In this document: in pieces, positions 1 to 11,000 of the stretch
Layout of the letters: every line of letters starts with the position of its first letter
How positions within the stretch are numbered: the first letter of the stretch is position 1
Source: Pseudoalteromonas amylolytica
GTDB lineage: Bacteria; Pseudomonadota; Gammaproteobacteria; Enterobacterales; Alteromonadaceae
Reading direction: 5' to 3'
Assembly (NCBI RefSeq): GCF_001854605.1
Contig: NZ_MKJU01000028.1
Span: 187,727 to 251,726, forward strand
DNA: 64,000 bases
Translations under genes and position numbers: made by a program
Notes under the pieces: generated by a model
The model's input: only the letters and a program-made list of their open reading frames with translations
Told to the model about the DNA's origin: nothing
Databases searched by the model: none

Positions 1-2002
1 CTGCTGTAACGCTTGATCTCGCTTCTAACCTGACACCTGGAATGGTTTGTTCATTGAGCTCTTCATCCCACTTGCCATTATAATTTCCATCCAAAAATGC
101 CCAGTTTTTTATCGTAGCACCATTGCGATATGAACGACTATTGAGGGTTTCAAACGGCGCTTTCGCATTAAATGAAAAGGCGATATTCAACCCCACTATG
201 AGTGGTTGACTTTCTGATTTTGAGATTGAAAAACTACTAGAGAGCTTCCCCCACGATTTAGATAAACGCATATAGGTAGCAACTTTAGATTGTCTCGTAG
301 AGTAAGAGGTTGACGCGGAAAAGCTATAACCATTGATGAGTTTTGAATAACTCAACGATAGGTAATCTTGATGTTGCTGTTGAAATTCTCTGGTCAGTGA
401 CAAGTTGACCGCTCCCCATGTACCGCTTGCCGATGTTACTAAAGTCACTCTATCGGCACTTTGACTGACAATTTTCTTATCCCAAGTCAGTAAAAAGCTT
501 TTATCTACATCACTCAGCCCTAACTGAGAAATCACTGATTTCTCAGTTACCCCCATACCTGAAGAGTAAGAATACACAGATTGAAAGCGTCGCTTGTCAT
601 CAGTGAAGTAGTACCCTAACGTTTTCCTATTTTGTATATTGTCGTAAGCCTTGCTACGCGCTATTTGAAGGTCTAGTGAATGAGCTGAATTAACAACCCA
701 CTTGAGCCGGTTTTCATGTAACCATGCGTCAGCAAAGCCAATCTTACTCGACAGCTCAGAGCCATCTGGGCTGATAAACTCATAGTCAACAAATGGGACG
801 TTGTAAGTACCTGAGCTAGTTTCATGCCATTCTACGCCCCCTCTAACAAGTTGTTCTTCATCAAACACATAACTGCTGCCAATCATGGCAAAACGATCAT
901 CGCGCGTTGAACGCGTTTTGTTTAACACATAGGCCCCTGCATCCATGTACACAAACTCAGGAGACCATTGCCCGACTTTTAAGCCTTTCCAAGTCGGCTT
1001 TTTAATTTCTTGGCGCGTTGTTTTGCCATCAGGAGCGATAATTTTAATGAAATATGACGTTTCAGAGCGCCTAAAATCCAGCTTACCTAATTCGTAATAA
1101 CCACTTTCATCTGCCACAGTAAAATCCACCAAATAGTCCCCTTGGTGTAATTCTATTTCACTGCCAGGAAGGGTATATCCATTGACATTATCTCTGAGCT
1201 TTTGGCTACGTCGCGCATCTTGTCCAATGTAAAAACCTAAACCAGATGACACCGTTGGAATAAACGCTGACTGCGGTATTTTTATATCGCCAAACTCGTA
1301 ACTCATCGGCGTTAATCCAACATCTAATTTGCGCGCAAAGATGGCACGACCATGTGGCTTTTGGTTGCTACTGGTACTTATTTGAATACTGCCTTGATGA
1401 AAAAAAAAGTCGCCCGTTGCTTGCGCATACATAGCTTGTTCTAGTTTATCTTTATTTTTTATCCCTAGGTTTATATCCAGATTAGGCGGCGTAAAAATTT
1501 CGTATCTATCACTTTTGACCAATACTTCTTTTTGTCGCTCTTTAATTGCTTCAATTAAGTTTTTACGTTGCTCACGTATAATTTCCTGAGTCTTGGGATG
1601 TTTACCGTCGGTAAAGATGGAGAGCCATTGCTTCGCGTGATTAAATTCATATTCTAAAGGAAAATCAGTAAGCACATTGATATTCAAATACACATCGCCT
1701 TCATCCACAAGAAATGCTTGGGCCTCTAACTTCCGGGAAATGGTTTGCCCCCAAAAGTCACCACTCAACAGGCGTGCATCACTGTCTAAGCTGAGCGTAC
1801 AAGCTAAGTGCTCATTAAAGCTTGTTAAGGCAAGATAAAATTCTCTGTAATCGCGCGTCACTAGCTCAAGTTCAGAAGATATGATGCGATTATCAATTTT
1901 GAAGTCCGCAAAAATATAATCTAGGTAATCTTGTGCTGCAACCACAAAGGTAGCGCTCAGCAACAGTGCGGCACAAAAAAGTCTGGCTATTTTAAAAATC
2001 AC
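1..2002 (-). CDS. Outer-membrane usher-like protein of a fimbrial operon (3' end missing)
   Basis: The reading frame is open from a GTG at 2002 to the window start, so only the N-terminal ~667 residues are visible. It begins with a signal peptide (MIFKIARLFCAALLLSA, cleaved after about VVAAQ). The middle has many alternating beta-strand stretches rich in aromatic residues and Ser/Thr, as in an outer-membrane barrel. Near the visible end is a DGNYNGKWDEELN stretch, a Ca-binding-like D-x-N-x-N-G-x-x-D motif seen before plug or Ig-like domains in some ushers. It is the last visible gene of an operon with two small secreted proteins and a PapD-like chaperone, which is the main reason for the usher call. 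The expected role is to assemble and export the subunits across the outer membrane. The exact usher clade (CS1/alpha or another) cannot be decided here. Confidence 0.6.
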   Translation of the reverse strand, partial: MIFKIARLFCAALLLSATFVVAAQDYLDYIFADFKIDNRIISSELELVTRDYREFYLALTSFNEHLACTLSLDSDARLLSGDFWGQTISRKLEAQAFLVDEGDVYLNINVLTDFPLEYEFNHAKQWLSIFTDGKHPKTQEIIREQRKNLIEAIKERQKEVLVKSDRYEIFTPPNLDINLGIKNKDKLEQAMYAQATGDFFFHQGSIQISTSSNQKPHGRAIFARKLDVGLTPMSYEFGDIKIPQSAFIPTVSSGLGFYIGQDARRSQKLRDNVNGYTLPGSEIELHQGDYLVDFTVADESGYYELGKLDFRRSETSYFIKIIAPDGKTTRQEIKKPTWKGLKVGQWSPEFVYMDAGAYVLNKTRSTRDDRFAMIGSSYVFDEEQLVRGGVEWHETSSGTYNVPFVDYEFISPDGSELSSKIGFADAWLHENRLKWVVNSAHSLDLQIARSKAYDNIQNRKTLGYYFTDDKRRFQSVYSYSSGMGVTEKSVISQLGLSDVDKSFLLTWDKKIVSQSADRVTLVTSASGTWGAVNLSLTREFQQQHQDYLSLSYSKLINGYSFSASTSYSTRQSKVATYMRLSKSWGKLSSSFSISKSESQPLIVGLNIAFSFNAKAPFETLNSRSYRNGATIKNWAFLDGNYNGKWDEELNEQTIPGVRLEARSSVTA

Positions 2003-2075
2003 GTTCGCGTTAGAAAAGGTTGGAAATGAGTTGATTAAAAGTGCTAGTAGAGTGGCCCCCACTAGCAATGCCTAT

Positions 2076-2579
2076 TTATTGATATGCGGCAACAAAGTCG
2101 TAAGTAAACTGTTTAGCGCCAGCACCTTGTAATGCTGCATCTTTATCAGTTAGTCTGATTTGACCTAAGAAGTTTACAACCAATTCACCTTCATTATTTA
2201 GTTTGCCGTTTCTAAGCGCTGAATCATGAATAACGAAGCTCAGACCATCAACAATTTGCTCAGGTGCAGATGCATGCCATGTTATATCGGCATAAGGTAC
2301 ACCTTGAAGTGTAAATAATGCTGATTGACCTTCTGTCGCTCTAAAGCAAAGTGATTGTTCAGGCGTAGTAATCACATTTGGTTGTAGATAGTGCGCATTA
2401 CAGATTGCACCAACATCCGTCGCACGGTTAACCGTAAGAGGTGGGAATTTTAATAGCTGGGTTTCTTCATAACCCAATTGAATTTCCTCAACCTGTAAAT
2501 TGACATCAATTGTGTATTCTTGAGCACACGCTAAACCTGACAAAGTAAGTAATGAAGCAGTCATGAGTAGTTTTTTCAT
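2076..2579 (-). CDS. Secreted fimbrial subunit-like protein
   Basis: This 167-residue protein has a clear signal peptide (MKKLLMTASLLTLSGLACA, cleaved before QEYTI). The mature part is all-beta in character and has two Cys residues (GAICNAH and SLCFRA) that could form a disulfide, as in pilin Ig folds. It ends in FTYDFVAAYQ. The next gene upstream encodes a protein with the same plan and a matching end (FFYDVSVAYQ), so the two are probably paralogous subunits. The alternating hydrophobic C-terminal strand is the type recognised by periplasmic fimbrial chaperones. It resembles DUF4402-type fimbrial proteins, but membership was not tested. An AAGGA-type ribosome site precedes the ATG. It may be the major or minor subunit of the fibre built by the neighbouring chaperone and usher. 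Confidence 0.6.
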   Translation of the reverse strand: MKKLLMTASLLTLSGLACAQEYTIDVNLQVEEIQLGYEETQLLKFPPLTVNRATDVGAICNAHYLQPNVITTPEQSLCFRATEGQSALFTLQGVPYADITWHASAPEQIVDGLSFVIHDSALRNGKLNNEGELVVNFLGQIRLTDKDAALQGAGAKQFTYDFVAAYQ

Positions 2580-2605
2580 TTTGATTCCTTTTTAATGTTT
2601 TGGTG

Positions 2606-3103
2606 TTATTGATATGCCACAGACACATCGTAGAAAAACTGATAAGCATTCGTTTGTGCAGTACTTTTGTCAACCAAGGTAATAACGCCACCAGCAAAGA
2701 ATGTCGCTTCCCCTTTCAAATCTAAAGTCAGTGGTTTGAGTACAGGTTGCGCACTCGAATTGGTTGAAAACCTTAGCCCGTTGATAGTCTGATCAGCCGT
2801 ATGGGTTACTGTCACCGCCCCATTTGGCGCACCAGAAATTTTGAATTCTCCCATGCGGCCAATTTGGCCAGGGCAAAGAGACGTTTCATTAGTACCCGAG
2901 TTAACAACTCCGTAGACTTCACATTTCGCGCCATTTTTGGTTGCGTTATCGGCAATCAAATCGGGAAACTCCATCGATTTGCGCTCAGTGATTTCTAACG
3001 GGGTACTTTGCGCTTCAAAGTTAACATTGATACCAAACTCTCTGGCGCTCACGTTCTTTGTTACTATCAAAGCTAAAAATATAAGTGATATTATTTTTCT
3101 CAT
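2606..3103 (-). CDS. Secreted fimbrial subunit-like protein, paralogue of the next gene
   Basis: I chose the ATG at 3103 because it starts a normal signal peptide (MRKIISLIFLALIVTKNVSA). The frame is open up to 3133, touching the chaperone gene, but that would put ten polar residues before the signal. The mature ~145 residues have two Cys (AKCEVYG and SLCPGQ) and a C-terminal strand FFYDVSVAYQ like that of the following gene. The two proteins share length, Cys spacing and C-terminal end, suggesting a duplication. The position between the chaperone and the usher supports a structural or tip subunit. The specific ligand or fibre type cannot be inferred. Confidence 0.58.
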   Translation of the reverse strand: MRKIISLIFLALIVTKNVSAREFGINVNFEAQSTPLEITERKSMEFPDLIADNATKNGAKCEVYGVVNSGTNETSLCPGQIGRMGEFKISGAPNGAVTVTHTADQTINGLRFSTNSSAQPVLKPLTLDLKGEATFFAGGVITLVDKSTAQTNAYQFFYDVSVAYQ

Positions 3104-3132
3104 GCTGCTCACATCCATATTGTCCAACCACA

Positions 3133-3891
3133 TTAAATATTTGATTGAAATTGAATCTCATTGCCTTGTTCAAGGCTTTCAAATACAACCGATAAAGGCT
3201 GTTTTGACTCATCCGCTGAAATGGTCGTATTAAAAGTTCTTCGCTGAAGCTCTGGGTAAATACTCACCTGATTAACACGATATAACTCTTTCCCACTCAT
3301 ATCTTTGACAACCAAGTTGCCACTATATGAGCCTAAGCCTTCACGTTTAAACGTCAGTGATAATGTCTTTGTGTTTTTGTCTACAAAGTGCTTCTCCAGC
3401 ACAACGCTGGCCTTTTCTTCATCTGGATAATTGCGCACAAACACAGGGATCACATACTTGATGTTAGGCTGAATAAAAACGCCAGCTACTTGCTTCGCTA
3501 CTTCTGTTTTTATTGCCTCGATGAGTAGATGTGAGCGAAACTCACCACGCTCTTTTACCCCTTTTTTGATCAATTTGATACGTGCGAAGCTGTTTGGTGG
3601 AATATCTCGCACAATCCTTGGACCTACACGTAAATACTGTTTCGCTGAATAGGTATATTCCTCTACAGGTACTAAGTTACCCTCTTGGTTCATTTCCATT
3701 TCAGTCAACAGGATCCTATAACTTTGTAACCTGTTAGATTCGTTATAAATCTTTAATTCCGCTCTGCGATCATCTTGCTCAAAAACAATACGCGATTTAT
3801 TTAGTTTGAAGTTATTTGCATTGGCGTTTGGAATAACCGCAAAAAAAAGAATAATGAAAGTAACAAAACAGGCATTCAAAACAAGTTTCAC
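3133..3891 (-). CDS. PapD-like periplasmic fimbrial chaperone
   Basis: This 252-residue protein has a signal peptide (MKLVLNACFVTFIILFFAVIPNANA). Its first domain has the Ig-like pattern of fimbrial chaperones: an early strand around KSRIVFEQDDRRAELKIYN, then RVGPRIVRDIPPNSFARIKL, a basic strand with Arg/Lys where the family anchors the subunit C-terminus. It ends the domain with FRSHLLIEA, like the FRxHLxxxA strand in non-classical chaperones. The family holds subunits in the periplasm by donor-strand complementation and delivers them to the usher. It is the first gene of the visible operon and reads into the two subunit genes. No other gene lies within 500 bp upstream; repeat A is there instead. 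Confidence 0.75.
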   Translation of the reverse strand: MKLVLNACFVTFIILFFAVIPNANANNFKLNKSRIVFEQDDRRAELKIYNESNRLQSYRILLTEMEMNQEGNLVPVEEYTYSAKQYLRVGPRIVRDIPPNSFARIKLIKKGVKERGEFRSHLLIEAIKTEVAKQVAGVFIQPNIKYVIPVFVRNYPDEEKASVVLEKHFVDKNTKTLSLTFKREGLGSYSGNLVVKDMSGKELYRVNQVSIYPELQRRTFNTTISADESKQPLSVVFESLEQGNEIQFQSNI

Positions 3892-4130
3892 TCAATTAGC
3901 TCCATATAACTGTTTTTGAAAATTGGATAAATTCAGATGTACTGTTTATAAAAATATATCTGATAGCGGTACGGACAGTGTACCCTAATTGAATAAAAGT
4001 GCGAGTACCTTAAAGGGTAAAATTGCATCACTTTGCGCTAAATCATAATTTTTATTAAAAATTTCAACACGATAACTTTGTCATCATTGTTGAGTTTATC
4101 AAACCAATACTTTTACCCCCTCCATGTTAT

Positions 4131-4360
4131 TCCCGTAAAATGATGGCGCTTGAGTAAATTTCAGACACAAAAAAAACCTAACATCAAGATGCTAGGGATT
4201 CCTAAAAAGCGATTTGAACCGATTTTTACTACATCATACCGCCCATATGGAGCTTAACCCTTTGTTTTAATAAGACTATTCATATGGGAGAACGTGATGA
4301 TACCCCAAGAGTGAAATGCAGGCTAAATTTATTTATTTTCAAACAGTTATCTACATATCA
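4131..4360. repeat. Dispersed repeat copy A with groEL-tail relic and terminator relic
   Basis: This is the only recognisable content of the 577-bp gap between the chaperone gene and the diguanylate cyclase gene. From left to right it holds a degenerate hairpin (4177-4197, CCTAACATC...GATGCTAGG), a spacer, then 27 bases at 4229-4255 that read on the minus strand as a groEL C-terminal end (M-G-G-M-M-stop), and a right part with CATATGGGAGAA, GATACCCCAAGAGTGAAAT and a T-rich end near GTTATCTA. The same order occurs at B, C and D in the same orientation, and the left half also at F next to groEL. Copy A is the most diverged at its left end. Confidence 0.8.
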
Positions 4361-4468
4361 GTTCATTGAATATCATACTCAAAAGGTGGCCCTTTACTTT
4401 ACGCTATGAACCGTTCTGACTTATGGAATTACAATACCTCTATGTCTCCCTGCATTGTGAGCCAACCC

Positions 4469-5398
4469 CTACACATGCACTTCAACCGCATCTCTGCCTT
4501 TTTGTTTAGCTCTATACAGGTAGTTGTCTGCCAGTTGCAGAAGCTTTTCGCCTTTGATGTCTTGGTTTGGTGTCGCAACGGCGCAACCAATACTGATTGT
4601 TAAAATACCGAAGGGTGACTTTTCGTGTGGAATAGCCAGTTCTCGCACTTTTTTGTTGAGCATGTTGGCTACGTGAGCAACGCCGTTGTGATCTGTATCA
4701 GCAAGTAACCCTAAAAACTCTTCGCCGCCATATCTAAATAACAGATCAGACGGGCGGTGCAAGTTATCTGCTATGGTTTGTGCTACCAGCCTTAAAACCT
4801 CATCGCCCTTTAAATGGCCGTAGGTATCGTTATATAGTTTGAACCAATCTACATCTATCATTAGAGCACCTGTCGGTAGCTTATTTCGCTCACCCAATTG
4901 CAAATATTTTGGTAACAGTTGAGCTAACAGGTTTCTGTTATTTACGCCAGTTAACCCATCAATGTATGAAAGGCGCTGTAGCGCTTCTGTTTGGTGCTTA
5001 TAATTTAAATGTATTTTTACGCGATTTCGTAATGTTATTCCGTTTATTGGCTTTGCGATAAAATCAGAGCATCCCGCATCCCAGCACTTATTTTGTACCG
5101 TTTCGTCCTCACTTGAGGTGACCATGATGATGGGGATATGCTGAGTGTCTTGATTTCTTTTAAGCGCTTGGCAAGCCTGTAGCCCAGACATGTGTGGAAG
5201 CACGAGATCCATCAGAATCAAATCAGGCGGTGTCGCTTCACAGTGAGCAAGTGCCGCTTCGGCACTATCTACCACCGTCACGTTAAACAAGGTGTTTAAG
5301 CAGCTCTCCATTAGCGTGCGGTTGACTGGCTCATCATCAACAATTAACACGCGAGAATCTCTAGGGTGCTTTATTATCGGGCTGCCAAGATAAGTCAC
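4469..5398 (-). CDS. Response-regulator diguanylate cyclase (REC-GGDEF)
   Basis: The 309-residue protein has an N-terminal receiver domain (about 17-130) with the acidic pair VDDEP, phospho-acceptor Asp in DLILMDLVLP and the conserved Lys in FIAKPI. A short linker leads to a GGDEF domain (about 150-305) with an intact RYGGEEF signature. It should therefore make c-di-GMP from two GTP when the receiver is phosphorylated, in the cytoplasm. This domain plan is that of PleD/WspR-type regulators. It is transcribed away from the REC-PAS-GGDEF-EAL gene across a 133-bp shared promoter region. The partner kinase is probably the hybrid kinase two genes away, judged from position only. Confidence 0.88.
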   Translation of the reverse strand: MTYLGSPIIKHPRDSRVLIVDDEPVNRTLMESCLNTLFNVTVVDSAEAALAHCEATPPDLILMDLVLPHMSGLQACQALKRNQDTQHIPIIMVTSSEDETVQNKCWDAGCSDFIAKPINGITLRNRVKIHLNYKHQTEALQRLSYIDGLTGVNNRNLLAQLLPKYLQLGERNKLPTGALMIDVDWFKLYNDTYGHLKGDEVLRLVAQTIADNLHRPSDLLFRYGGEEFLGLLADTDHNGVAHVANMLNKKVRELAIPHEKSPFGILTISIGCAVATPNQDIKGEKLLQLADNYLYRAKQKGRDAVEVHV

Positions 5399-5531
5399 TT
5401 ATTTTTACCTGCATAGAATTGTTGCCACACAAACTAGAACCTTTGATATATGCAGCTAGAATAAAATGAGTATAGCTTAGAGTTATGTCACTAATAACTT
5501 ATTCTAGGATGGTAGCAGAGCGTGTTTAACG

Positions 5532-7988
5532 ATGAGATTGATATCTGAAACGGAGTTTAAGCCGCGCATACTTGTGGTGGATGACGAACCAATTAACTTG
5601 GTTGTGCTAGCGGAGGTTTTAAAAGACTGTGCTCAGGTAGACACATGCCCAAGTGCAAAAGAAGCCATTAAGCTCGCTCAGCAAAACAGTTATCACATAG
5701 TTTTGCTTGATATTGATATGCCCGAACTTAACGGCATTGAAGTATGTAGAGCACTTAAGTCATCTGAACGCACAGCACATAGCACTGTGATTTTTGTGAC
5801 ATCTCATAAAGATACAGAAATTGAATACGAAGCACTAACGGTGGGTGGCATAGACTTTTTACGCAAACCCATTGATGCACGCTTGTGTCAACTTAGAGTG
5901 CAAAACCACCTAAAGTTAAAACGCCAAGAGGCGATTATTGCCAGCGCACAAAGAGACATTGATGACTTAGTTAAGCAACTATCGGCGTACATTTCTTACT
6001 GGGATTGTGAGTTAATCTGCCAGTTTTGTAATGACTTTGATGGTAGTTGGTTTGAAAAAGCGGCCAGAGATGTTGAAGGGTTATCTATTGACGAAGGGCT
6101 ACCGCTCATCTTGGCGCAATCGATAAAAGCACACATTGAATATGCTCAACCTGAGCTGACTTATGTTCTGGACATCACCTCATTAGAGCTGGTTATTCAG
6201 TACGTTCAAGTTTGTATCACAAAGCGCTGTGTTCAAAATGAAGTTTCTGGTTATTTAGTGACTTTAACGGATATCTCTCAAGTCAAGGCAGCAGAGCTTG
6301 CACTGGACATGGAGCGAGAAAGACTGCTAGTCACCCTCAACTCAATTGGTGACGCGGTCATTGCGACCGACACCAATGAATGCGTGACCTTTATGAATCC
6401 GATTGCTGAGCGGTTAACTGGGTGGAACGTCAATGATGCTAAAGGTAAGCGCATTGATACGGTCATGGATTTGGCTGACGCAACCACAAAACAAAAAAGC
6501 TTTAACCCCATCACGTTAGCCTTACAAGAAAATAGAATCGTGGCGATGGCTTTGAATAGCCAACTGACTAGCCTAAATGGCCAACTTTATCGCGTCGAGG
6601 ATTCGGCGGCACCGATTAGGAATAACAACAAAGAAGTTATAGGAGCAATTATAGTATTTCGAGATGTCAGTGAAACCATTGCACTTTCTGTGAAAATGAG
6701 TCATTTAGCCAATTATGACCAACTCACTAATTTACCCAACCGTATCCTGTTACACGACAGAATAACCCAAGCATGTCGAGCGCTTACAACACAAATAGCG
6801 GTGTATTTGATCGATATTGATCAATTCAAGTATATAAATGATAGCCTCGGACATTATCAGGGGGATGCGATTATTAAGCAGGTTGCCAAAAGGCTTGAGT
6901 CTATAACAGAACCAAACGCCACATTAGCCAGAGTTGGCGGAGATGAGTTTGTGTTGCTTATACCTAACGCAGCATCAAGTGCATACGTTGACTCTGTTGG
7001 TGTGAAAATAATCGAAGTGATGAGCATTCCTTTTAACACGCCCTCAGAAGAGGTGACACTGACCGTGAGCATAGGCATTAGCATGATGCCAAACGATGCC
7101 ACAACCGCTGAACAATTAATGACCCATGCCGATGCTGCAATGTATAAAGCAAAGGAGCGAGGCCATAACCTATATTCGTTTTATTCTGAAGATATAGACA
7201 AATCGCTCAATGACAGACATGAGATGTTGCGCTTAATACGAAAAGCAATTGACCACGAAGACATTGACGTGTTTTACCAACCCAAGTTCGAGCTAAGTAC
7301 AGATAGGCTAATAGGCGCAGAGGCTCTAGTAAGACTAAAAAATGATAAAGGAGAGTTCATTTCACCTATGTCATTTATCCCGCTTGCAGAAGAAACCGGT
7401 CTGATTAACGAGCTGGGTTACCTAATTTTACTCAAAAGCTGTAGAGCGGCAAAGCAATGGGCAGAAAAAGGCTATCCAATCACCGTTGCCGTTAACATTG
7501 CTGCTAAGCAATTCTCGGACGCCAGCTTTTTTGAAAAGGTGATGAACGCACTAGAAAACTCTGGATTAAAAAGCCGATTTCTGGAGCTAGAAGTGACAGA
7601 AAGTGCCTTGCTGCATGACTTTGATGAAACCAACACCATTTTGTCAAAACTGTCAGAGTTAGGGTTGTCTATTGCAATTGATGACTTTGGCACGGGTTAC
7701 TCTAGTTTGTCTTACCTCAAGCAGTTACCAGTAGATGTACTTAAAATTGACCAATCTTTTGTACGTGACATGCTGTCTGATTCGCAAAGCTTAGATATTG
7801 TCAAAGCAATCGTGCAACTGGCACGGTCTTTAGAGCTCGAGATAGTGGGCGAAGGCATAGAAGAGCAAGCGCACAAAAACAAACTGATAGAGCTAGGCTG
7901 CCATTTAGGTCAGGGTTACTTATTTAGTAAACCCCTGCCTGAGTGTGAGTTTGAGGCTTTGTTACTCACGACCAATAAACCGAATTAA
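5532..7988 (+). CDS. REC-PAS-GGDEF-EAL c-di-GMP response regulator
   Basis: The 818-residue cytoplasmic protein has a receiver domain (about 12-130; VVDDEP, LLDIDMP, RKPID), a PAS region (about 265-385), a GGDEF domain with RVGGDEF at about 466-472, and an EAL domain starting GAEALVRL at about 594. The EAL part retains typical catalytic sequences such as the DDFGTGYSSLSYL loop and KIDQSFV. It can therefore be expected to hydrolyse c-di-GMP. Whether the intact-looking GGDEF site is also active or only binds GTP is unknown. A short coiled segment follows the receiver. The hybrid kinase gene starts 37 bp after its stop, so the two are probably co-transcribed and functionally linked. Confidence 0.88.
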   Translation: MRLISETEFKPRILVVDDEPINLVVLAEVLKDCAQVDTCPSAKEAIKLAQQNSYHIVLLDIDMPELNGIEVCRALKSSERTAHSTVIFVTSHKDTEIEYEALTVGGIDFLRKPIDARLCQLRVQNHLKLKRQEAIIASAQRDIDDLVKQLSAYISYWDCELICQFCNDFDGSWFEKAARDVEGLSIDEGLPLILAQSIKAHIEYAQPELTYVLDITSLELVIQYVQVCITKRCVQNEVSGYLVTLTDISQVKAAELALDMERERLLVTLNSIGDAVIATDTNECVTFMNPIAERLTGWNVNDAKGKRIDTVMDLADATTKQKSFNPITLALQENRIVAMALNSQLTSLNGQLYRVEDSAAPIRNNNKEVIGAIIVFRDVSETIALSVKMSHLANYDQLTNLPNRILLHDRITQACRALTTQIAVYLIDIDQFKYINDSLGHYQGDAIIKQVAKRLESITEPNATLARVGGDEFVLLIPNAASSAYVDSVGVKIIEVMSIPFNTPSEEVTLTVSIGISMMPNDATTAEQLMTHADAAMYKAKERGHNLYSFYSEDIDKSLNDRHEMLRLIRKAIDHEDIDVFYQPKFELSTDRLIGAEALVRLKNDKGEFISPMSFIPLAEETGLINELGYLILLKSCRAAKQWAEKGYPITVAVNIAAKQFSDASFFEKVMNALENSGLKSRFLELEVTESALLHDFDETNTILSKLSELGLSIAIDDFGTGYSSLSYLKQLPVDVLKIDQSFVRDMLSDSQSLDIVKAIVQLARSLELEIVGEGIEEQAHKNKLIELGCHLGQGYLFSKPLPECEFEALLLTTNKPN

Positions 7989-8025
7989 AGTGGTAATAGA
8001 AAGTGCAGAGCAAGGAACTGAATAT

Positions 8026-11000
8026 ATGAAACAGCCGATTTACAATAAATTAGTGGCACCAATCAGTATTGGGTTCACACTCGCAATATGTGCGCTTATC
8101 TACTTTACCGACCAAAGAATAAAAACAAACGCCCTTGAACAGGTATCGGATGAACTTCAGTTTACTTTGCTATCGGCTAAACAAAAAGTTAATGATGGCA
8201 TTGATGCACGACGAAGAGACATCCAATTTTTATATGCCACCCCACCCATTTCAGGACTTGCACGAGCATCTAACAATGATGGTTTTGACCCCAAGGACAA
8301 TACAACCACAGAGCAATGGAAGGTGAGATTAGAAACCATTTTTGTTTCCATGTTAAAAAACCACCCTGAGCTAGACCAATTAAGGGTGATGAATGCGCAA
8401 GGGATGGAAATTATCCGCGTAGACCGTCTTTCGGGGCGCATAGAAGTGTATGGCGGTAACCTGTTACAAGATAAGTCGCAAACGAGTTACATGAAAAGTG
8501 GCGCTAAATTAAAGCGTAATCAGTTATATATTTCTCCTATCAGTTTGAATAAAGAGCATGGCGAATTTGAGTTTCCTTATCGATTAGCTCAACGATTTGT
8601 TAAACCTATCTTTGATGACAATAATGCTTTGTTTGGCTTTTTAGTCATGAATGTAAATCCAAAGGGGCTACTCTCTGAACTGAATATGGGTAATAAAGAC
8701 ACCAGCAAAATCACTATTTTAAATCAACAACAACAAATTGTTTGGCACCCTGACGAGCAATTTCGCTTTTCAGCTGACTTGCAACCCGAACTAGTGTGGC
8801 CACAAATGGCAAATGTGGGTATCAGCTCTTCAGAGACCTTTGAATTGAGTTGGCAAGGTGAGACGATATTCGCAAAGGCTGTAGAGATCCCACTTACTAA
8901 GGGCGCAGCCAGCCAATCTCTCATTGCAATATCTTACACGCCCGAACAAACCTACAACCAGCTGGTATATGATAACCGCTTATCAACGTATGCGTTGATT
9001 GTTATTGTTTTAACGTTAGTGGCCATTTTCATCGTTGTTTTAAGCTTCCAGTACTATAACAAGAATAAGTTAGCAGAAAGCCGGAGTGTGTTTTCAGCCA
9101 TTGTCAACGGGTCATTAGATGTGATTATAGCGCTAGATTCAAGCGGGCATATCATGACGTGGAATAGAGCTGCAAGTAAGCTATTTGGTGTGTCTGAAGA
9201 CTATGTGGTGGGCAATAAGCTTAATCATATTATCGGGGACAAATTAAGCGACTTTCCACAAAAATTACTTCATGTTCTTGAATCGGGTGCATCTATTCAA
9301 GAAGAGATCGGCATGGAGATAGACAACGAACACCGCAGTTACAATATGGTTGTTTCTCCTGCAAAAGAGGCTGATTTGACGGGCGCACCCAAACTCATTG
9401 GCGTTGCATTGATACTTCAAGACATCACACAAGAGCGTATCGCGCAAGAAAAAGTAGCCAGTATTAACGCGTCATTAGAAAAGCAAATCCAAGAGCGTAC
9501 CTCTGAATTAGCCCAAGCACATAAGCAGGCACTTAAAGCCAGTGACGTGAAAAGCGCCTTTGTGTCTAACATCAGTCATGAAATGAGAACACCACTCAAT
9601 GGTATCTCTGGTATGTTGAGTCTCATTAACCGTGAAGCCCTCAGTAAAAAGCAACAACAGTATATGAAAATGGCGCAAAGTAGCGCTGAAAGCCTTGCCA
9701 CTTTGGTCAACGATATACTTGATTTGTCTAAGATTGAAGCTGGCAAGCTAGAAATAGACAACAAACCATTTGACCTACTCGGGTTACTTGAAAATGTTAT
9801 GGCGTCCTTGGCCGTGAGAGCATTTGATAGCTCAACCGAGCTGATTTTAGACATCGAAAAATTACAACACCGAGTTGTGGATGGTGACTCTTTGAGGCTC
9901 AATCAAATCCTGTTTAATCTCATTGGTAACGCCATTAAGTTCACAGAAAATGGTAATGTCACGCTGCAAGCAAGTAGTTATGTTTTGGGCAATGACCAAG
10001 TTGAAGTACGCATTGACGTTATTGATACCGGAATTGGCATAGCAAAAGAAAACTTCGACAAAATCTTTTCAAAGTTTGATCAAGAAACGTCAGGAACATC
10101 AAGAAAGTATGGTGGTACAGGGTTAGGGTTATCAATCTCCAAACAGTTAGCCGAACTAATGAACGGCGATATTACATTTGAGTCTGAGAAGGGCGTAGGG
10201 AGTACATTTACGTTGCAGCTAAGATATGAAAAAAACAGCTGCCAAGCATTATCAATACCTCAAATACTCGCTGAAAAACACGTTATATTTGCGTGTGATA
10301 ACGAGGTGGTATGTAAAAGTGCTTTAGCCATGTTAACAAGATTAGGCGCCAGTGAAGTACAAATACACCATCAAGCCAATGAGGATTTAAAAAGTGCATT
10401 AGTTGGTCATTCATGTGACTGGCTGATAATCGACAACAACATGCCTAACTTATCTCATTGGTTTGAACAATGGCAACAATATCCACAAGGTCGCTGTAAA
10501 GTCGCGCTCATGAGGGCACCCGCCTCAAACAATATTGAAATCAACTATGAGCCAGCCATCTTGATTGACAAGCCACTCACTCTTTCAGAGTTGAGTAATA
10601 AGCTACAGTCTTCCAGCTCAAGTGCAAATACGTCAACCTCAACTTTAACGGCCACAAACAGCTCAATAGAGCTTTTAGACGCAAGTTTAGAGCGCATTCA
10701 CGGGCTCAATGTTCTCGCGGTTGATGACAACGACATTAATCTCGAAGTGTTGAAAGGTTTTTTAACGCCGCTTGAGGTCAATATTACCACTGCGAAGGAT
10801 GGCTTACAGGCAATCGCTACACTCAAAGAGCATGCTACTGAGTTTAATATGGTGCTCATGGATTGCTCCATGCCAAACATGGATGGTTACGAAGCAACAA
10901 AGTCAATCAGACGAGGAGATGCTAGTAAACGTTATGTAGATATTCCCATTATTGCGATGACCGCCAATGCAATGTCAGGCGAAAAAGACAAATGTGTAGC

